Assembly: GCA_964433135.1 (NCBI GenBank) | Contig: CAYSQW010000011.1 | Span: forward strand, 12,923-76,922 | Reading direction: 5' to 3' | Source: CAYSQW01 sp964433135 | Lineage (GTDB): Bacteria; Acidobacteriota; Aminicenantia; Aminicenantales; Aminicenantaceae | DNA length: 64,000 bases | Part shown: in pieces, positions 52,234 through 61,415 of the stretch | Layout: each line of letters opens with the position of its first letter | Position numbering within the stretch: the stretch's first letter is position 1 | Notes under the pieces: generated by a model | The model's database searches: none | Told to the model about the DNA's origin: nothing | The model's input: the letters and a program-made list of their open reading frames with translations, nothing else | Translations under genes and position numbers: made by a program

Positions 52234-53238
52234 TCACGGAGTGGTCCCTTTCAACAATCTGCCCAAAATATCAGAGCCGGTGATGATCCGCTTTTGGTCG
52301 CCCCAGATCAGGATGATGTCTTTGTCGATAACATCATCATTCTGGCTTTCTGGCTTCATCTTAAGCTGCAGGATTGCGTCTCCCAAAGGACTTTCGCAAT
52401 CAAGGATAATAACCGGCCGATGACAGAAATCTTGCGGTATGAATGAAGCTTTTTCAAAAAGGGCGGACCTTAAGAAGGCATCCGAATCCAAAGCAAGTCG
52501 TGGAGTCCCGGTCTTATCGGTCAATATGACCCATTTTTTGCGTGCCTGATGAATTCTTTTGAGAAAAGGGTCTTCGCATGAGGGCTCGATTATAGGAAAA
52601 GAGGGATGGTTGTTGATGAAATCCATTTCAACGATGCTGTCCGGATATATCGGTTCACCTTCTTCCCCGGTGGACAAGTCGTCCATGTCCAGGAAATTCA
52701 AAGCGCCCCTTCCCTCCATCTCAGCGATGTCGGTTGTTGAAGAATCCAGGTGTATTTTCAGGAGCTCCCGCAGATCTTTTTCACGAAAATATCTTATGGA
52801 CTCCGGGCCTAACCATTTATCCAGCACCAATGCGGTCGGCTTGGCTACGGGGTAAAACAGGAACTGGTAAAATCGAACGATGGGCGACAGCAGGGATGCC
52901 GTGCGCAGCGCGTGCCTTGAAAAATAGGCCTGGGGTATGATCTCACCTAAAAAAGTGATAATAAACGTTGAGAAGAGAAAGGCGGCTACTCCGGCCATGA
53001 CGGATTTTGACAAAAGCGTCAATAAAACATTGATCCCGACATTCCCCCATAATATCGTCGTGAGAAGGAAATTTGAATCTTCCCTCAGCTTTACGATTTT
53101 GAAGGCGTGTTTATTGTTTCTTTTCGACTCGATTTCGAGACGTAATTTGCCGATGCTGAAAAAAGCGAGATTAAGTCCCGAAAACATGGCCGATTGAGAG
53201 ATGCAGAAACCGATTCCCAGCCAGATTAGCGCATTCAT
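52234..53238 (-). CDS. DUF21/CNNM-type membrane protein with CBS-like region
   Basis: The 334-residue protein begins with a DUF21 transmembrane domain (MNALIWLGIGFCISQSAMFS and LTTILWGNVGINVLLTLLSK, FIITFLGEIIPQAYFSRHAL). The GEIIPQA motif is diagnostic for CorC/HlyC/CNNM transporters. A CBS-pair-like region follows (FLDMDDLSTGEEGEPIYP through QKRIITGSDILGRLL). GAGG precedes ATG 53238, which I chose over an unsupported upstream extension. A role in divalent-cation (Mg/Co) homeostasis is likely by family. Confidence 0.88.
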   Translation of the reverse strand: MNALIWLGIGFCISQSAMFSGLNLAFFSIGKLRLEIESKRNNKHAFKIVKLREDSNFLLTTILWGNVGINVLLTLLSKSVMAGVAAFLFSTFIITFLGEIIPQAYFSRHALRTASLLSPIVRFYQFLFYPVAKPTALVLDKWLGPESIRYFREKDLRELLKIHLDSSTTDIAEMEGRGALNFLDMDDLSTGEEGEPIYPDSIVEMDFINNHPSFPIIEPSCEDPFLKRIHQARKKWVILTDKTGTPRLALDSDAFLRSALFEKASFIPQDFCHRPVIILDCESPLGDAILQLKMKPESQNDDVIDKDIILIWGDQKRIITGSDILGRLLKGTTP

Positions 53239-53638
53239 GTTTTCCTCGTCGTCATCGTGCTGCAGGTCGGATGCCCTGCCGGCGGCTCTCGGCTCTTTCC
53301 TGCTCACGCCACATATCAGTATAATATAGACAAGGCAGTCGAAGGAATGGTTTTGTTCCACGCGCAGCGGTTCAGGCTGATTGGCGAGGGCTGTGTTTTC
53401 CAGGTTGAACCAGGGCCGCATGTTTCGGTGAGGATGAATAGCGCCGGCGCGATGGGGGCTGCTGATGGCTATAATTAAAGGTGGCGATTCAGTCAGGGAA
53501 CATACGCGAGATCTGAGTCTGATATTGAGGGACGGTCCTAGATATCCATAATCTTTTCTGTCAGATCTTTTCATTTTCAAGTAATTCATTCGGTCTCTTT
53601 GTCATGATGTGCTCAAAAGCTTCATCTTGTACATCCCT
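53239..53638. other. Intergenic region, no gene supported
   Basis: A long open extension of the DUF21 frame (to 53589) has no conserved features. Nothing else was recognised, apart from the 3' end of the propeller remnant to its right. Confidence 0.4.
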
Positions 53639-53986
53639 TTAATGAGAGGCTTCTCTCAACTTCTCAATAATATTTGTGCTCACCCAGAATACATCTTCAT
53701 CCTGGCCGGGCGCAGCCAGGGTGAAAAACAGATACTTGGTATTATCAAATGGCGAGATCTCAGATTCTGTCCATCTGTCTCCAATACGCCGCATAGTCTT
53801 ATGAATTTCAAGCCAATGATTCTCTTCATCGACGCGCATCATCCACCAGAACACCTCGTTGCCGTCGGGAGAAAACCTAGGTGCCCAGTGTTCGTTATCG
53901 TCCATCGAGACGATTCCTCTGGCAAAAGCCACCGACATTTCTCCGGGTAGGGGCTGATCCAGGTAGTCTCCGTACAGCTCAGGGGA
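53639..53986 (-). pseudogene. Remnant of a PD40/TolB-like beta-propeller protein
   Basis: The fragment carries two blades of a WD40-like (PD40) protein: HWAPRFSPDGNEVFWWMMRV near its start and TKYLFFTLAAPGQDEDVFWV close to the end, followed by IIEKLREASH. Between them, where a full protein would have several blades, only about 35 residues remain. The open frame begins after a stop at 53989 with LYGDYLDQPLPGE, a typical upstream piece. It is therefore an internal-deletion remnant. A second remnant with a related C-terminus lies at 55837. Confidence 0.65.
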
Positions 53987-54171
53987 CTACTTTTCAAATG
54001 AAGGTTTGATAATTAAAAGCAAAATATAATCTAGTGTTCTTAAAACGAGTTTGATAACATTATTTAAAACAGAGATATTCGCTGAATAATCGAATTGGTA
54101 AGAAAAGGGGTTTTTCTTTGAAAAATATATGATGCCGGTATTCTGAATTTATATTCAGATAGGAGGAGCTT

Positions 54172-55578
54172 CTGATAGGAGCAATTATTGCCAAAAAGAC
54201 GATAGCCGGTGTTTTTGAGGCTGTGGTTATTATTATCTCGATCCTGTTTCTATTAAGCAAGCCGGCTGTAGGGCAGGATATTCATGATGCCGCATGGAAG
54301 GGAGACCTGTCAAAAGTTCAAAAACTCCTTGCAGAAAATCCGCAGTTGCTCAATGCAAAAGGACCCTGGGGCTGGACGCCGTTGCAGAGAGCCGTTTATT
54401 TTAATCATTCGGATATTGTTTCCTATCTTATCTCAAAAGGCTCTGATGTCAACATCAGAACACCCGATGGCGAAACCGCATTGCATTGGGCCATTAAATG
54501 TGGGCATGAAGAATTGGCAAGGTTTCTGATCGCACATAGTGCAGACGGGGAAATCAAGGATAATATAGGAATGACACCCCTCCAATTGGCGGTTGAGAAT
54601 GGATATACGGAAATATTGGAAAAACTTATTGTTAAGGGGGTACTGCTTACGGAAAAAGAAGAACATTATGATAGAAGTTTATTACATTTGGCTTCAATCA
54701 ATGGGCATTTAAGTATCGTGGAGATGCTCCTAGACAAAGGATTAAAAATAAACATGCATGATAAGCGTGGAAAAAGTCCTCTTTATTATGCAGAAAAATA
54801 TGGTCATGGAAAAGTCGGGGGGTTACTTAAAAAAAGAGGCGCTTCAATCAATAATAATGAAAGAGATTGGAACAGCTCGCCTTCACTCAAAAAAGGGCTC
54901 GATGAAAAAGAAGCGATCATATGGTATCTGGGAAGCTGCGGGTGGGCGATAAAAACGAAGAATCACTTTCTCATATTTGATTATTGGGAATACGGAAGGA
55001 AGCCGACTGAGCCCTCTCTTTTAAATGGACACATCAATCCTGGCGATATCGAAGACTTGAATGTGTATGTGTTTGTTACGCATTCTCACATCGATCATTA
55101 TGATCCCATCATCTACGAATGGAAAAAGACGATAAAAAACATCAAATACATATTTGGTTGGAAAGCAGATGATGATCCGGAACATCTATATATGATTGGC
55201 CCGCGAGCCGTTGAAAAAGTGGATGACATTGAGATCTTTACCATAAATTCCCATCATGTTGATGTCCCTGAAGTCGCCTATTTAATTAAAGTAGAAGGAA
55301 TTACCATCTATTTCAATGGGGATTATAACGGAAAAATCCATGAAGACATCAGGTATTTATCAACAAAATCGGATAAAATAGACCTTGCTTTTTCAGAGGG
55401 AGGAGCTTCCGTCACGTCCCACCTGATTGAATCAATGAAGCCGATAATGTGGTTTCCGATGCACGAAAGAGGCACGGAATTCAAACATCAAAAATACAAG
55501 CACTCTTTTGCAAAGACAAATTTTATGACGAAAGTCATATGTGCTGAAAACAGAGGCGATCGATTTTATTATAAATAG
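54172..55578 (+). CDS. Exported ankyrin-repeat/metallo-beta-lactamase-fold fusion
   Basis: The protein joins a signal peptide, five or so ankyrin repeats (for example GWTPLQRAVYFNHSDIVSYL, GETALHWAIKCGHEELARFL, GMTPLQLAVENGYTEILEKL) and a C-terminal MBL-fold domain with VFVTHSHIDHYDP (H-x-H-x-D-H), INSHHVDVPEVAYLI, YFNGDYNGKI and a final MHERGTEF. It resembles UlaG/RomA-type MBL hydrolases. No ATG is at the front: the frame opens after a stop at 54160, AGGAGG lies at 54161-54166, and the candidate start is CTG 54172 (or ATA 54175); GTG 54223 would cut the signal peptide short. It is the main intact gene in a scarred AT-rich stretch. Substrate unknown. Confidence 0.88.
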   Translation: MIGAIIAKKTIAGVFEAVVIIISILFLLSKPAVGQDIHDAAWKGDLSKVQKLLAENPQLLNAKGPWGWTPLQRAVYFNHSDIVSYLISKGSDVNIRTPDGETALHWAIKCGHEELARFLIAHSADGEIKDNIGMTPLQLAVENGYTEILEKLIVKGVLLTEKEEHYDRSLLHLASINGHLSIVEMLLDKGLKINMHDKRGKSPLYYAEKYGHGKVGGLLKKRGASINNNERDWNSSPSLKKGLDEKEAIIWYLGSCGWAIKTKNHFLIFDYWEYGRKPTEPSLLNGHINPGDIEDLNVYVFVTHSHIDHYDPIIYEWKKTIKNIKYIFGWKADDDPEHLYMIGPRAVEKVDDIEIFTINSHHVDVPEVAYLIKVEGITIYFNGDYNGKIHEDIRYLSTKSDKIDLAFSEGGASVTSHLIESMKPIMWFPMHERGTEFKHQKYKHSFAKTNFMTKVICAENRGDRFYYK

Positions 55579-55599
55579 GATTTCCTCATCAAGTGATGG

Positions 55600-55658
55600 G
55601 GCGGGAGGATGCAATCCATCGGATGCGTTGCCGAACGCCTCGCGGCGTGATTCCCGCC
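55600..55658. repeat. Imperfect hairpin repeat, copy 1
   Basis: GGCGGGA (55600-55606) pairs with TCCCGCC (55652-55658). The core ATCCATCGGATGCGTTGC (55614-55631) is identical to copy 2 at 59944, and the next 30 bp are also alike. It starts 22 bp after the ankyrin-MBL stop. Confidence 0.65.
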
Positions 55659-55811
55659 ATGGTCTTTCAATCTATTTCCGATGATAAGCCGATAGATCTG
55701 ATTGGGATCCTCGTTGTCTTAGTCACCGGGATGATCTGTTTTATACCATTCACGTTGTTTGTGCGTGGCGTGACCAAGACGAGACCGGAAGAGAGTTCTG
55801 AGGGCACATAA
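55659..55811 (+). CDS. Possible 50-residue single-span membrane protein
   Basis: MVFQSISDDKPIDLIGILVV begins a frame with one hydrophobic segment (IGILVVLVTGMICFIPFTLF) and an acidic tail ending ESSEGT. It starts at the edge of the hairpin repeat and has no clear ribosome-binding site. The composition is plausible but there is no family support. Confidence 0.25.
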   Translation: MVFQSISDDKPIDLIGILVVLVTGMICFIPFTLFVRGVTKTRPEESSEGT

Positions 55812-55836
55812 CAAAGCTTCCAGCAGAAAACCGCGT

Positions 55837-56100
55837 TTGTCATGGCCTGTGATGGATCGTGTCGGCCCCCCGGGGAGTTTCGGCGGTACGGATATCCATA
55901 TCTCTTTCAAAGGCAAAATGGAGCTTGATCGGATCCTGTCTATTCCGGTGGAGAAAGTCAACACGGAATTGGAAGAGCGTTTCCCGAGCAAATTTACTGC
56001 TGGGGATATATTATTCTTTCTTAAAGATTATGATAATGAACATCAGGATTTCTACTGGATTGATGCGGGTTTTATCGAGGAACTAAAAAAGCAGAATTAA
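55837..56100 (+). pseudogene. C-terminal remnant of a PD40/TolB-like protein
   Basis: The fragment reads GPPGSFGGTDIHISFKGK, which matches the GG-x-D-I-x-I-S-F blade motif, then LEERFPSKFTAGDILFFLKD and ends FYWIDAGFIEELKKQN, parallel to the ending of the 53639 remnant (VFWVSTNIIEKLREASH). A full protein would need several hundred residues upstream. No start or signal peptide is present. It flanks the ankyrin-MBL gene on the right, as the other remnant does on the left. Confidence 0.6.
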
Positions 56101-56266
56101 AACCAGACTATTGAACGGATGTTTTTCTTGTGACTCTTGATGCAAAAAGTCATTTAATGTAAAAACATGGTATAACCAATGGATTCAATTTGAGTTTTCT
56201 GTTTGGTTTGTCGCCTGCTGTTTACCCAAGTCAACCGCGGACAGTTGTACCGTAGAAAGGAAAATC

Positions 56267-57640
56267 ATGCACCGGATAATCAATCGTTCAGTTACAGATC
56301 TAGCCGGAGTCCTTCTTAATAAAGAAGTTTCCGCCACGGAAGTCATCAATGCCTATCTGGATCGAATAAGCGTGGTCAATCCGAAGCTCAACGCCGTTGT
56401 GCAGCTGTCGGAAGAAAGCGCACATGCCCAAGCTGTAAAGGCCGACGAAGCCTTGTCACGGGGTGATATTTTGGGCCCCCTGCATGGAGTGCCGTTTACC
56501 ATTAAAGATTCATTCGATACGGCTGGTATGATTTCCACGGGGGGAACCAAGGGAAGATCAAATATTATCCCTTCCACGGATGCCACGGTTGTAAGCCGCT
56601 TACGTGCAGCGGGCGCCGTACTGCTGGGAAAAACCAATACCTCGGAACTGACTCTCACCTATGAAACCGACAATTTCATATACGGCCGGACGAACAATCC
56701 TTATGACCTTTCCAGGTCTCCCGGGGGGAGCAGCGGGGGGCCGGCCGCCGTCGTCGCCGCCTGCGGATCCGCGTTCGATGTCGGAAGCGATTACGGGGGG
56801 AGCCTGCGGTATCCGTCCCACTGCTGCGGGATCGCCGCGATCAAGCCCACTTCGGGATGCGTGCCGCGGACAGGGCATATATTACCGTTTGGCGGGGTGT
56901 TGGATTCCTTTCAACAAGTAGGCCCCCTGACTCGTTCGGTAGATGATCTGTCTTTGATCCTGCCGATCATCGCGGGGCCGGATGATATCGATCCGGGTAT
57001 CATTCCCATGGCATGGAATGACCCGAACGAGGTGAATCTGAAAAATCTCAGAATCGCTTTTCATTCAGACAATGGGATCATTGTCCCTTCCCCGGAAACG
57101 GAGAAAGCGGTGCGGAAGGCGGCAGCGCTGCTTGATGGGGAAGGATCGATCGTCAATGAGGTCCGCCCGCACGGAATCGAACAGTCCTATGAGCTGATGA
57201 TCGGGCTTTTGTCCGCGGACGGCGGCGCGTCGATCCGGAGGCTTTTAAAGGAGGCGGGGACGAGGGAGCATACCCTTCCCTGGCTGGAACTTGGAGCGCC
57301 CATCGATGCGACTCGCTTCGATACCCTCATCATGAAATGGTCCCGGTTTCGCAGCACCATGCTGTCATTTTTTAAGGATTATGATGTCATTCTCAGCCCC
57401 GTTAACGCCTTCCCGGCCGTGTCCCACGGACCATGGGGGGCGGATTTAGAAGCTTTCAGTTATACCATGACGTACAACATGACGGGATGGCCCGCCGCCG
57501 TTGTTCGAGGCGGCGTATCCTTGGAGGGACTGCCCATCGGAGTGCAGATCGTCGCTCCTCCGTGGCGGGAAGACATCGCTTTGGCTGTGGCCGGACATCT
57601 TGAAAAGAAGCTCGGGGGATATCAACCGCCGTCGATATAA
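56267..57640 (+). CDS. Amidase-signature-family hydrolase
   Basis: The 457-residue protein has the Ser-cisSer-Lys triad: Lys80 in PFTIKDSFD, Ser155 in SPGGSSGGPA and the nucleophile Ser179 in SDYGGSLRYPS. It hydrolyses amides; members include GatA, fatty-acid amide hydrolase and indoleacetamide hydrolase. TGWPAAVVRGG and GLPIGVQIVAPPWREDI near the C-terminus are also standard. The gene is not beside gatB or gatC, so it is a stand-alone amidase rather than the tRNA amidotransferase subunit. AAAGGAAAATC precedes the ATG. It has no export signal. Confidence 0.93.
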   Translation: MHRIINRSVTDLAGVLLNKEVSATEVINAYLDRISVVNPKLNAVVQLSEESAHAQAVKADEALSRGDILGPLHGVPFTIKDSFDTAGMISTGGTKGRSNIIPSTDATVVSRLRAAGAVLLGKTNTSELTLTYETDNFIYGRTNNPYDLSRSPGGSSGGPAAVVAACGSAFDVGSDYGGSLRYPSHCCGIAAIKPTSGCVPRTGHILPFGGVLDSFQQVGPLTRSVDDLSLILPIIAGPDDIDPGIIPMAWNDPNEVNLKNLRIAFHSDNGIIVPSPETEKAVRKAAALLDGEGSIVNEVRPHGIEQSYELMIGLLSADGGASIRRLLKEAGTREHTLPWLELGAPIDATRFDTLIMKWSRFRSTMLSFFKDYDVILSPVNAFPAVSHGPWGADLEAFSYTMTYNMTGWPAAVVRGGVSLEGLPIGVQIVAPPWREDIALAVAGHLEKKLGGYQPPSI

Positions 57641-57882
57641 AAGAAAAGTTGATATGATCATGGGGGATTGCTTGAAAAAACGCGCCCCACGGTCCTGCGG
57701 AAGCATATCTTCGGCCATATAAGCGAGGATCTCTCACAAAGCCCGTAGTTGATCCGTTTTTAGATGAAGCGGCCTCATTGCGGGAATGATCTCTTATTAT
57801 ATATGATATGAATGATGGGTGTTTGCATCGATGCCCGCATGCCTTGTTATAGCACTATTGTGAAAGAGAGAGTTGTCGGGAC

Positions 57883-58635
57883 ATGGGAATTTTTTTTGAA
57901 AAACAATTTGAGCTGAGATATTTCGAAATGAACAGGTTCGGAGAAGCGTCGTCTACGACTATCTTAACACTTATGGAAGAAGCAGCCGCGGATCACTGCT
58001 ATTCAATAGGTCATAGCCTGTATGATCTTGAAAAGAAAAATATTGGATGGGTGTTGCTCTCCGGCGTCATGAAAATGGAATCTTATCCCGGTTATAAAGA
58101 AAAGATCACCATCAGAACATGGCTGTCAAGCTATTCGAAAATTAAAGGGATCAGGGAAAACATCATTTATAATGAACAGGGGGATATTATCGGAAGATCG
58201 AAAGGCCTTTGGATTTTCTATGATATCGAGAGAAGAAGACCCGTCAGGATCTTTGATTCCATAAAAGAAAAATGGTCGTATTCTACTGAGGAATCCATAG
58301 ATCATGACATCACCAAAAAGATTGAAGCCGTTGAGTTTTCGAACCATGTTAAGGAGTTCAAAGTCAATCGGTTTGATGTCGACGCGAATCAACACGTAAA
58401 CAATATCAGGTATCTGCAATGGCTGATGGAGTCCATTTCAGAAGATGTTAGCGATCATTATTATTTGCACTTTATTGATGGACGGTTTATAGCGGAAGCT
58501 CAATCCGGCGACACGATGATGTCTTTTACTGAAAGAGATATCAGTGAAAATTCATTTGTTCACACCATTAGGACTCAAAAGAACAATAGGGTTTGCGCCG
58601 CAGCAAAAACGATATGGAAGAAGAGAGCAAAATAA
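57883..58635 (+). CDS. Acyl-ACP thioesterase (FatA/FatB family)
   Basis: The 250-residue protein is a double-hotdog thioesterase that releases fatty acids from acyl carrier protein. The first hotdog has FELRYFEMNRFGEASSTTIL; the second has FKVNRFDVDANQHVNNIRYL with Asp-x-Asn-x-His, the catalytic Asn and His, and a Glu in LQWLMES. Length is normal for a bacterial member. The ATG follows AAAGAGAGAG. It is a single gene; a role in membrane-lipid turnover or fatty-acid salvage is likely. Confidence 0.92.
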   Translation: MGIFFEKQFELRYFEMNRFGEASSTTILTLMEEAAADHCYSIGHSLYDLEKKNIGWVLLSGVMKMESYPGYKEKITIRTWLSSYSKIKGIRENIIYNEQGDIIGRSKGLWIFYDIERRRPVRIFDSIKEKWSYSTEESIDHDITKKIEAVEFSNHVKEFKVNRFDVDANQHVNNIRYLQWLMESISEDVSDHYYLHFIDGRFIAEAQSGDTMMSFTERDISENSFVHTIRTQKNNRVCAAAKTIWKKRAK

Positions 58636-58724
58636 CACGAACGCATAACAATGATTACATAGACCGTACTCCGATAAAAGTCTGAAAAAACCAAGGCGCG
58701 TTTGTTTCCAGCGGCCTGCCCAGA

Positions 58725-59675
58725 TTAGGAGTTGCCGTGTTCCACCGTTATTACCACATTCCCCTTCTTACGCCCCGAATCAACATACCTGTGCGCCTCG
58801 ACAATCTGTTCCAGGGGATATGTCCTGTCTATTACGGCCTTGAAATTACCCGACTCGAATAATGAATTGAGGCGGACGAGATTTTCAGCCCTTAATTTTG
58901 GAGATCCGTCATCGATGGATACATATTTCCCATTCGGAGCGAGTGCTTTCTTACACCGTGCCTTAAGCTTTTTTCTGTCGATCTTGCCGTTAGGAACCGC
59001 GTCTAGAATAAAATCATACGGCTCTTGACTACCGATGAAATCCTCTTTCGTATAATCAATCACTCTATCCGCGCCAAGAGATTTCACCAGCTCTACATTC
59101 TTTGTGCTGCATATACCCGTCACTTCCGCACCGAGGCTCTTAACCAGCTGCACGGCAGTGGTTCCGATGGCTCCGGAGGCGCCATAAATAAGAACCTTCT
59201 GTCCTTTTTGGACATGGCCTTTTCCCAGGAAAAACGGAGATAAAACACCGCCATAAGCGCCGGCCGCCGCTTCCTCATAGCTCATGTCGGCAGGTTTAAC
59301 CGCAAGACAGCCTCGCTTTGACTCGCTTTCGGAAATACAGAGATACTCTGCGTAAGCTCCAAAACTGAAACCGGTGAATCCATAAACGCCGTCGCCTTTT
59401 TTGAACCGTTTCACATCTTTGCCAACCGACTCGATTTCCCCGGCGAAAACAAGTCCCAGAATAGGCTTTCTCGGTTTTCTGAAACCTATCATCATTCGAA
59501 ACATCATCCGCGTGAGAAAAGTCATATCGGCGCCCCGGATCAATACGTCACTTCCCGTTACCGCCGTCGTATGTATTTTAATGAGGACTTCATCATGTTT
59601 AGGAATGGGTTTTTCCACTTCTTTGATTTGAAGAACTTCCGGGGGGCCGTATTTTGTGCACACAATCGCTTTCAT
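58725..59675 (-). CDS. Zinc-independent medium-chain dehydrogenase (quinone-oxidoreductase-like)
   Basis: The 316-residue protein belongs to the MDR family, probably NADPH-dependent quinone or enone reductase. MKAIVCTKYGPPEVLQIKEV is the typical start; GLVFAGEIESVGKDVKRFKK and GDGVYGFTG form the GroES-like part; IYGASGAIGTTAVQLVKSLG is the Rossmann loop. The catalytic zinc ligands (Cys-His-Cys) and the structural four-Cys lobe are absent, so it is of the zeta-crystallin/QOR class. It is a single gene facing away from the thioesterase. Cytosolic. Confidence 0.92.
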   Translation of the reverse strand: MKAIVCTKYGPPEVLQIKEVEKPIPKHDEVLIKIHTTAVTGSDVLIRGADMTFLTRMMFRMMIGFRKPRKPILGLVFAGEIESVGKDVKRFKKGDGVYGFTGFSFGAYAEYLCISESESKRGCLAVKPADMSYEEAAAGAYGGVLSPFFLGKGHVQKGQKVLIYGASGAIGTTAVQLVKSLGAEVTGICSTKNVELVKSLGADRVIDYTKEDFIGSQEPYDFILDAVPNGKIDRKKLKARCKKALAPNGKYVSIDDGSPKLRAENLVRLNSLFESGNFKAVIDRTYPLEQIVEAHRYVDSGRKKGNVVITVEHGNS

Positions 59676-60014
59676 TACGTTTCTCCAAGGTTACCTTTAT
59701 GCCGGACCGGGTTCGCCGCTTATTTTCCCGTATAAATATAATCTAAATAGATAGTACGGGAAGTCAAGATTTCAATATAAAGGAAGGGAAAGTCAAAACA
59801 GCGGTGTTACTGTAATAAGTATCAAAGGCGGCAAAGTATTCCATGTCAAGGATTTCATCTTTGATCTTGGTGAGGATTTCTAGCTTAAGTGGAGCGCAGC
59901 ATAATCCGTATATTCAATATGACGCGTTACGGGGAGGGGGGAAATCCATCGGATGCGTTGCTGAAAGAAATGCGGTTTCCTTCCCGTCATGACCAGCCCT
60001 TTTGGGAATGAAGC
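59676..60014. other. Intergenic region holding the second hairpin repeat
   Basis: Nothing coding is seen. The region contains the imperfect hairpin repeat at 59929-59987 and a plain AT-rich stretch at 59740-59900. Confidence 0.5.
59929..59987. repeat. Imperfect hairpin repeat, copy 2
   Basis: ACGGGGA (59929-59935) pairs with TTCCCGT (59981-59987), with one G-U type pair. The core ATCCATCGGATGCGTTGC (59944-59961) is identical to copy 1. Stem bases differ between the copies but still pair. It lies 28 bp beyond the stop of the serine-hydrolase gene. Confidence 0.65.
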
Positions 60015-61256
60015 TTATTCTCGTCCCAGATATTTCATGACCGCCGGCAGCCACACGTGACGCCGGAACAACCCTGTAGGGGACTGCTGGAGGCCGCTGT
60101 GCATCCCGCCCACGTTGGTCAGCAGCACAATGACGATGCCGGTATCCTCGATCCAGTTCATCCCCGCCGAGAATCCCAGCGTTCCTCCTCCGTGACCGAG
60201 CGACGCATGGTTTTTGTAGTAATTCTCCGATCTCGAGATGCCCTGCATGTATTGGCGGCGGCCGCCCGGAGATTCCCGCGGCGCGTGATAGGTGAACATT
60301 TCCCGGTGCATCTCGGGAGTGAGCAGGTCGCCGTCGCGCAGCGCCTGGGCCCAGCGCACGAGATCGCGCGCCGATGTAACCATCCCGCCGGCGGTCCACT
60401 CGGGGGAAAGGTTTCCGGCCGTCGACTCCACGAGATAGGGACGGATTAGGGGGAAGCCGCGGTGGACGCCGGCCCTTTCCTCGAAGGTCGGCGTCGCGTA
60501 ATGGTAGTGGCGCACGTATCCGCCCGGGATGCCTTCGAATGACTCGAGGAAGGTGTTTTCGAGACCGAGCGGTTCGAGGAGACGGGCGCGGATCTCGGCT
60601 TCGGCGGTGCCGCCGGTTACGGCCTCAATGATGAGGCCGAGGATGGTGTAGTTGGTGTTGGAATAGGAAAAACGCTGTCCGGGTTTATTGGTCGCGGGAA
60701 GGAGATCGCCGGTGCAGTATTTAAGGGTTTCGGTCTTTCCCCATACGTGTCCCAGCTCCATGCGGTCGCCGCGTCCCCGGCGCATCCAGTCCTTCTGAAA
60801 CTCCCAGGTGGGGATACCGCTCTGGTGACTGAGAAGCTGGCGGATGGTCGCCGTGCCCGTGTTGGGGATGCGGCGGATGATGTCGAGGTCGAGGTAGTCC
60901 TGCGGGGTATTATCCAAATCGATTTTCCCTTCCCCGGCAAGCTGGAGGATGGCCGCGGCGACAAAGGTCTTGGTGATGCTGCCGACGCAGAAGCGGTCGT
61001 CGGTCTTTACCGGGACCTGCCGCAGGATGTCGCTGTAACCGGCCGTTCCCGTCCAGACGACGGCATCGCCGAAGCCGATGGCGGCGGAGATGCCCGGGAT
61101 CCCCATGGCGATGCCCACGATAAGCGCCTCTTCGAGGATGCTTTCGTCACCGGGTTGAGACTGTTGGACCGCGGTTTCCGCGAGGGCGCTCGAATACAGA
61201 AGCAAGAGCAGGGACAGAAGTGCCGCGGTTCTAAATAATATTTTAGATGATCTCAT
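60015..61256 (-). CDS. Exported serine hydrolase (class C beta-lactamase/penicillin-binding-protein fold)
   Basis: The 413-residue protein has a signal peptide (ILFRTAALLSLLLLLYSSAL, cleavage near ALAE). The catalytic Ser93-x-x-Lys96 lies in VGSITKTF, the Tyr-x-Asn motif in FSYSNTNYT, and the third box is GHGGGTLGF in place of KTG. This is the layout of esterase EstB, D-aminopeptidase and alkaline D-peptidase relatives rather than a proven antibiotic-resistance enzyme. AAGGAGG fixes the ATG at 61256 over an in-frame one at 61313. It probably acts in the periplasm or outside. Confidence 0.92.
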   Translation of the reverse strand: MRSSKILFRTAALLSLLLLLYSSALAETAVQQSQPGDESILEEALIVGIAMGIPGISAAIGFGDAVVWTGTAGYSDILRQVPVKTDDRFCVGSITKTFVAAAILQLAGEGKIDLDNTPQDYLDLDIIRRIPNTGTATIRQLLSHQSGIPTWEFQKDWMRRGRGDRMELGHVWGKTETLKYCTGDLLPATNKPGQRFSYSNTNYTILGLIIEAVTGGTAEAEIRARLLEPLGLENTFLESFEGIPGGYVRHYHYATPTFEERAGVHRGFPLIRPYLVESTAGNLSPEWTAGGMVTSARDLVRWAQALRDGDLLTPEMHREMFTYHAPRESPGGRRQYMQGISRSENYYKNHASLGHGGGTLGFSAGMNWIEDTGIVIVLLTNVGGMHSGLQQSPTGLFRRHVWLPAVMKYLGRE

Positions 61257-61380
61257 GGTTCCTCCTTCGTGCTTTATATGCGGTATGATATCGAATATCT
61301 TCGATTTCCGCACTCATTATAAATCCGTTCTTTATTTATCCGGTATGAGAAGGTTGTTTTATGGCGGATGAGTCTTTTTC

Positions 61381-61409
61381 TTGACAATATGCACAAATGT
61401 ACATACATT
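61381..61409 (+). promoter_or_regulatory. Promoter of the BrnT-BrnA unit
   Basis: TTGACA (61381-61386) and TACATT (61404-61409) are exactly 17 bp apart. The palindrome TGTACA lies in the spacer. The brnT ATG at 61416 begins seven bases after the -10 box, so the transcript is probably leaderless. Confidence 0.6.
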
Positions 61410-61415
61410 AATGAT

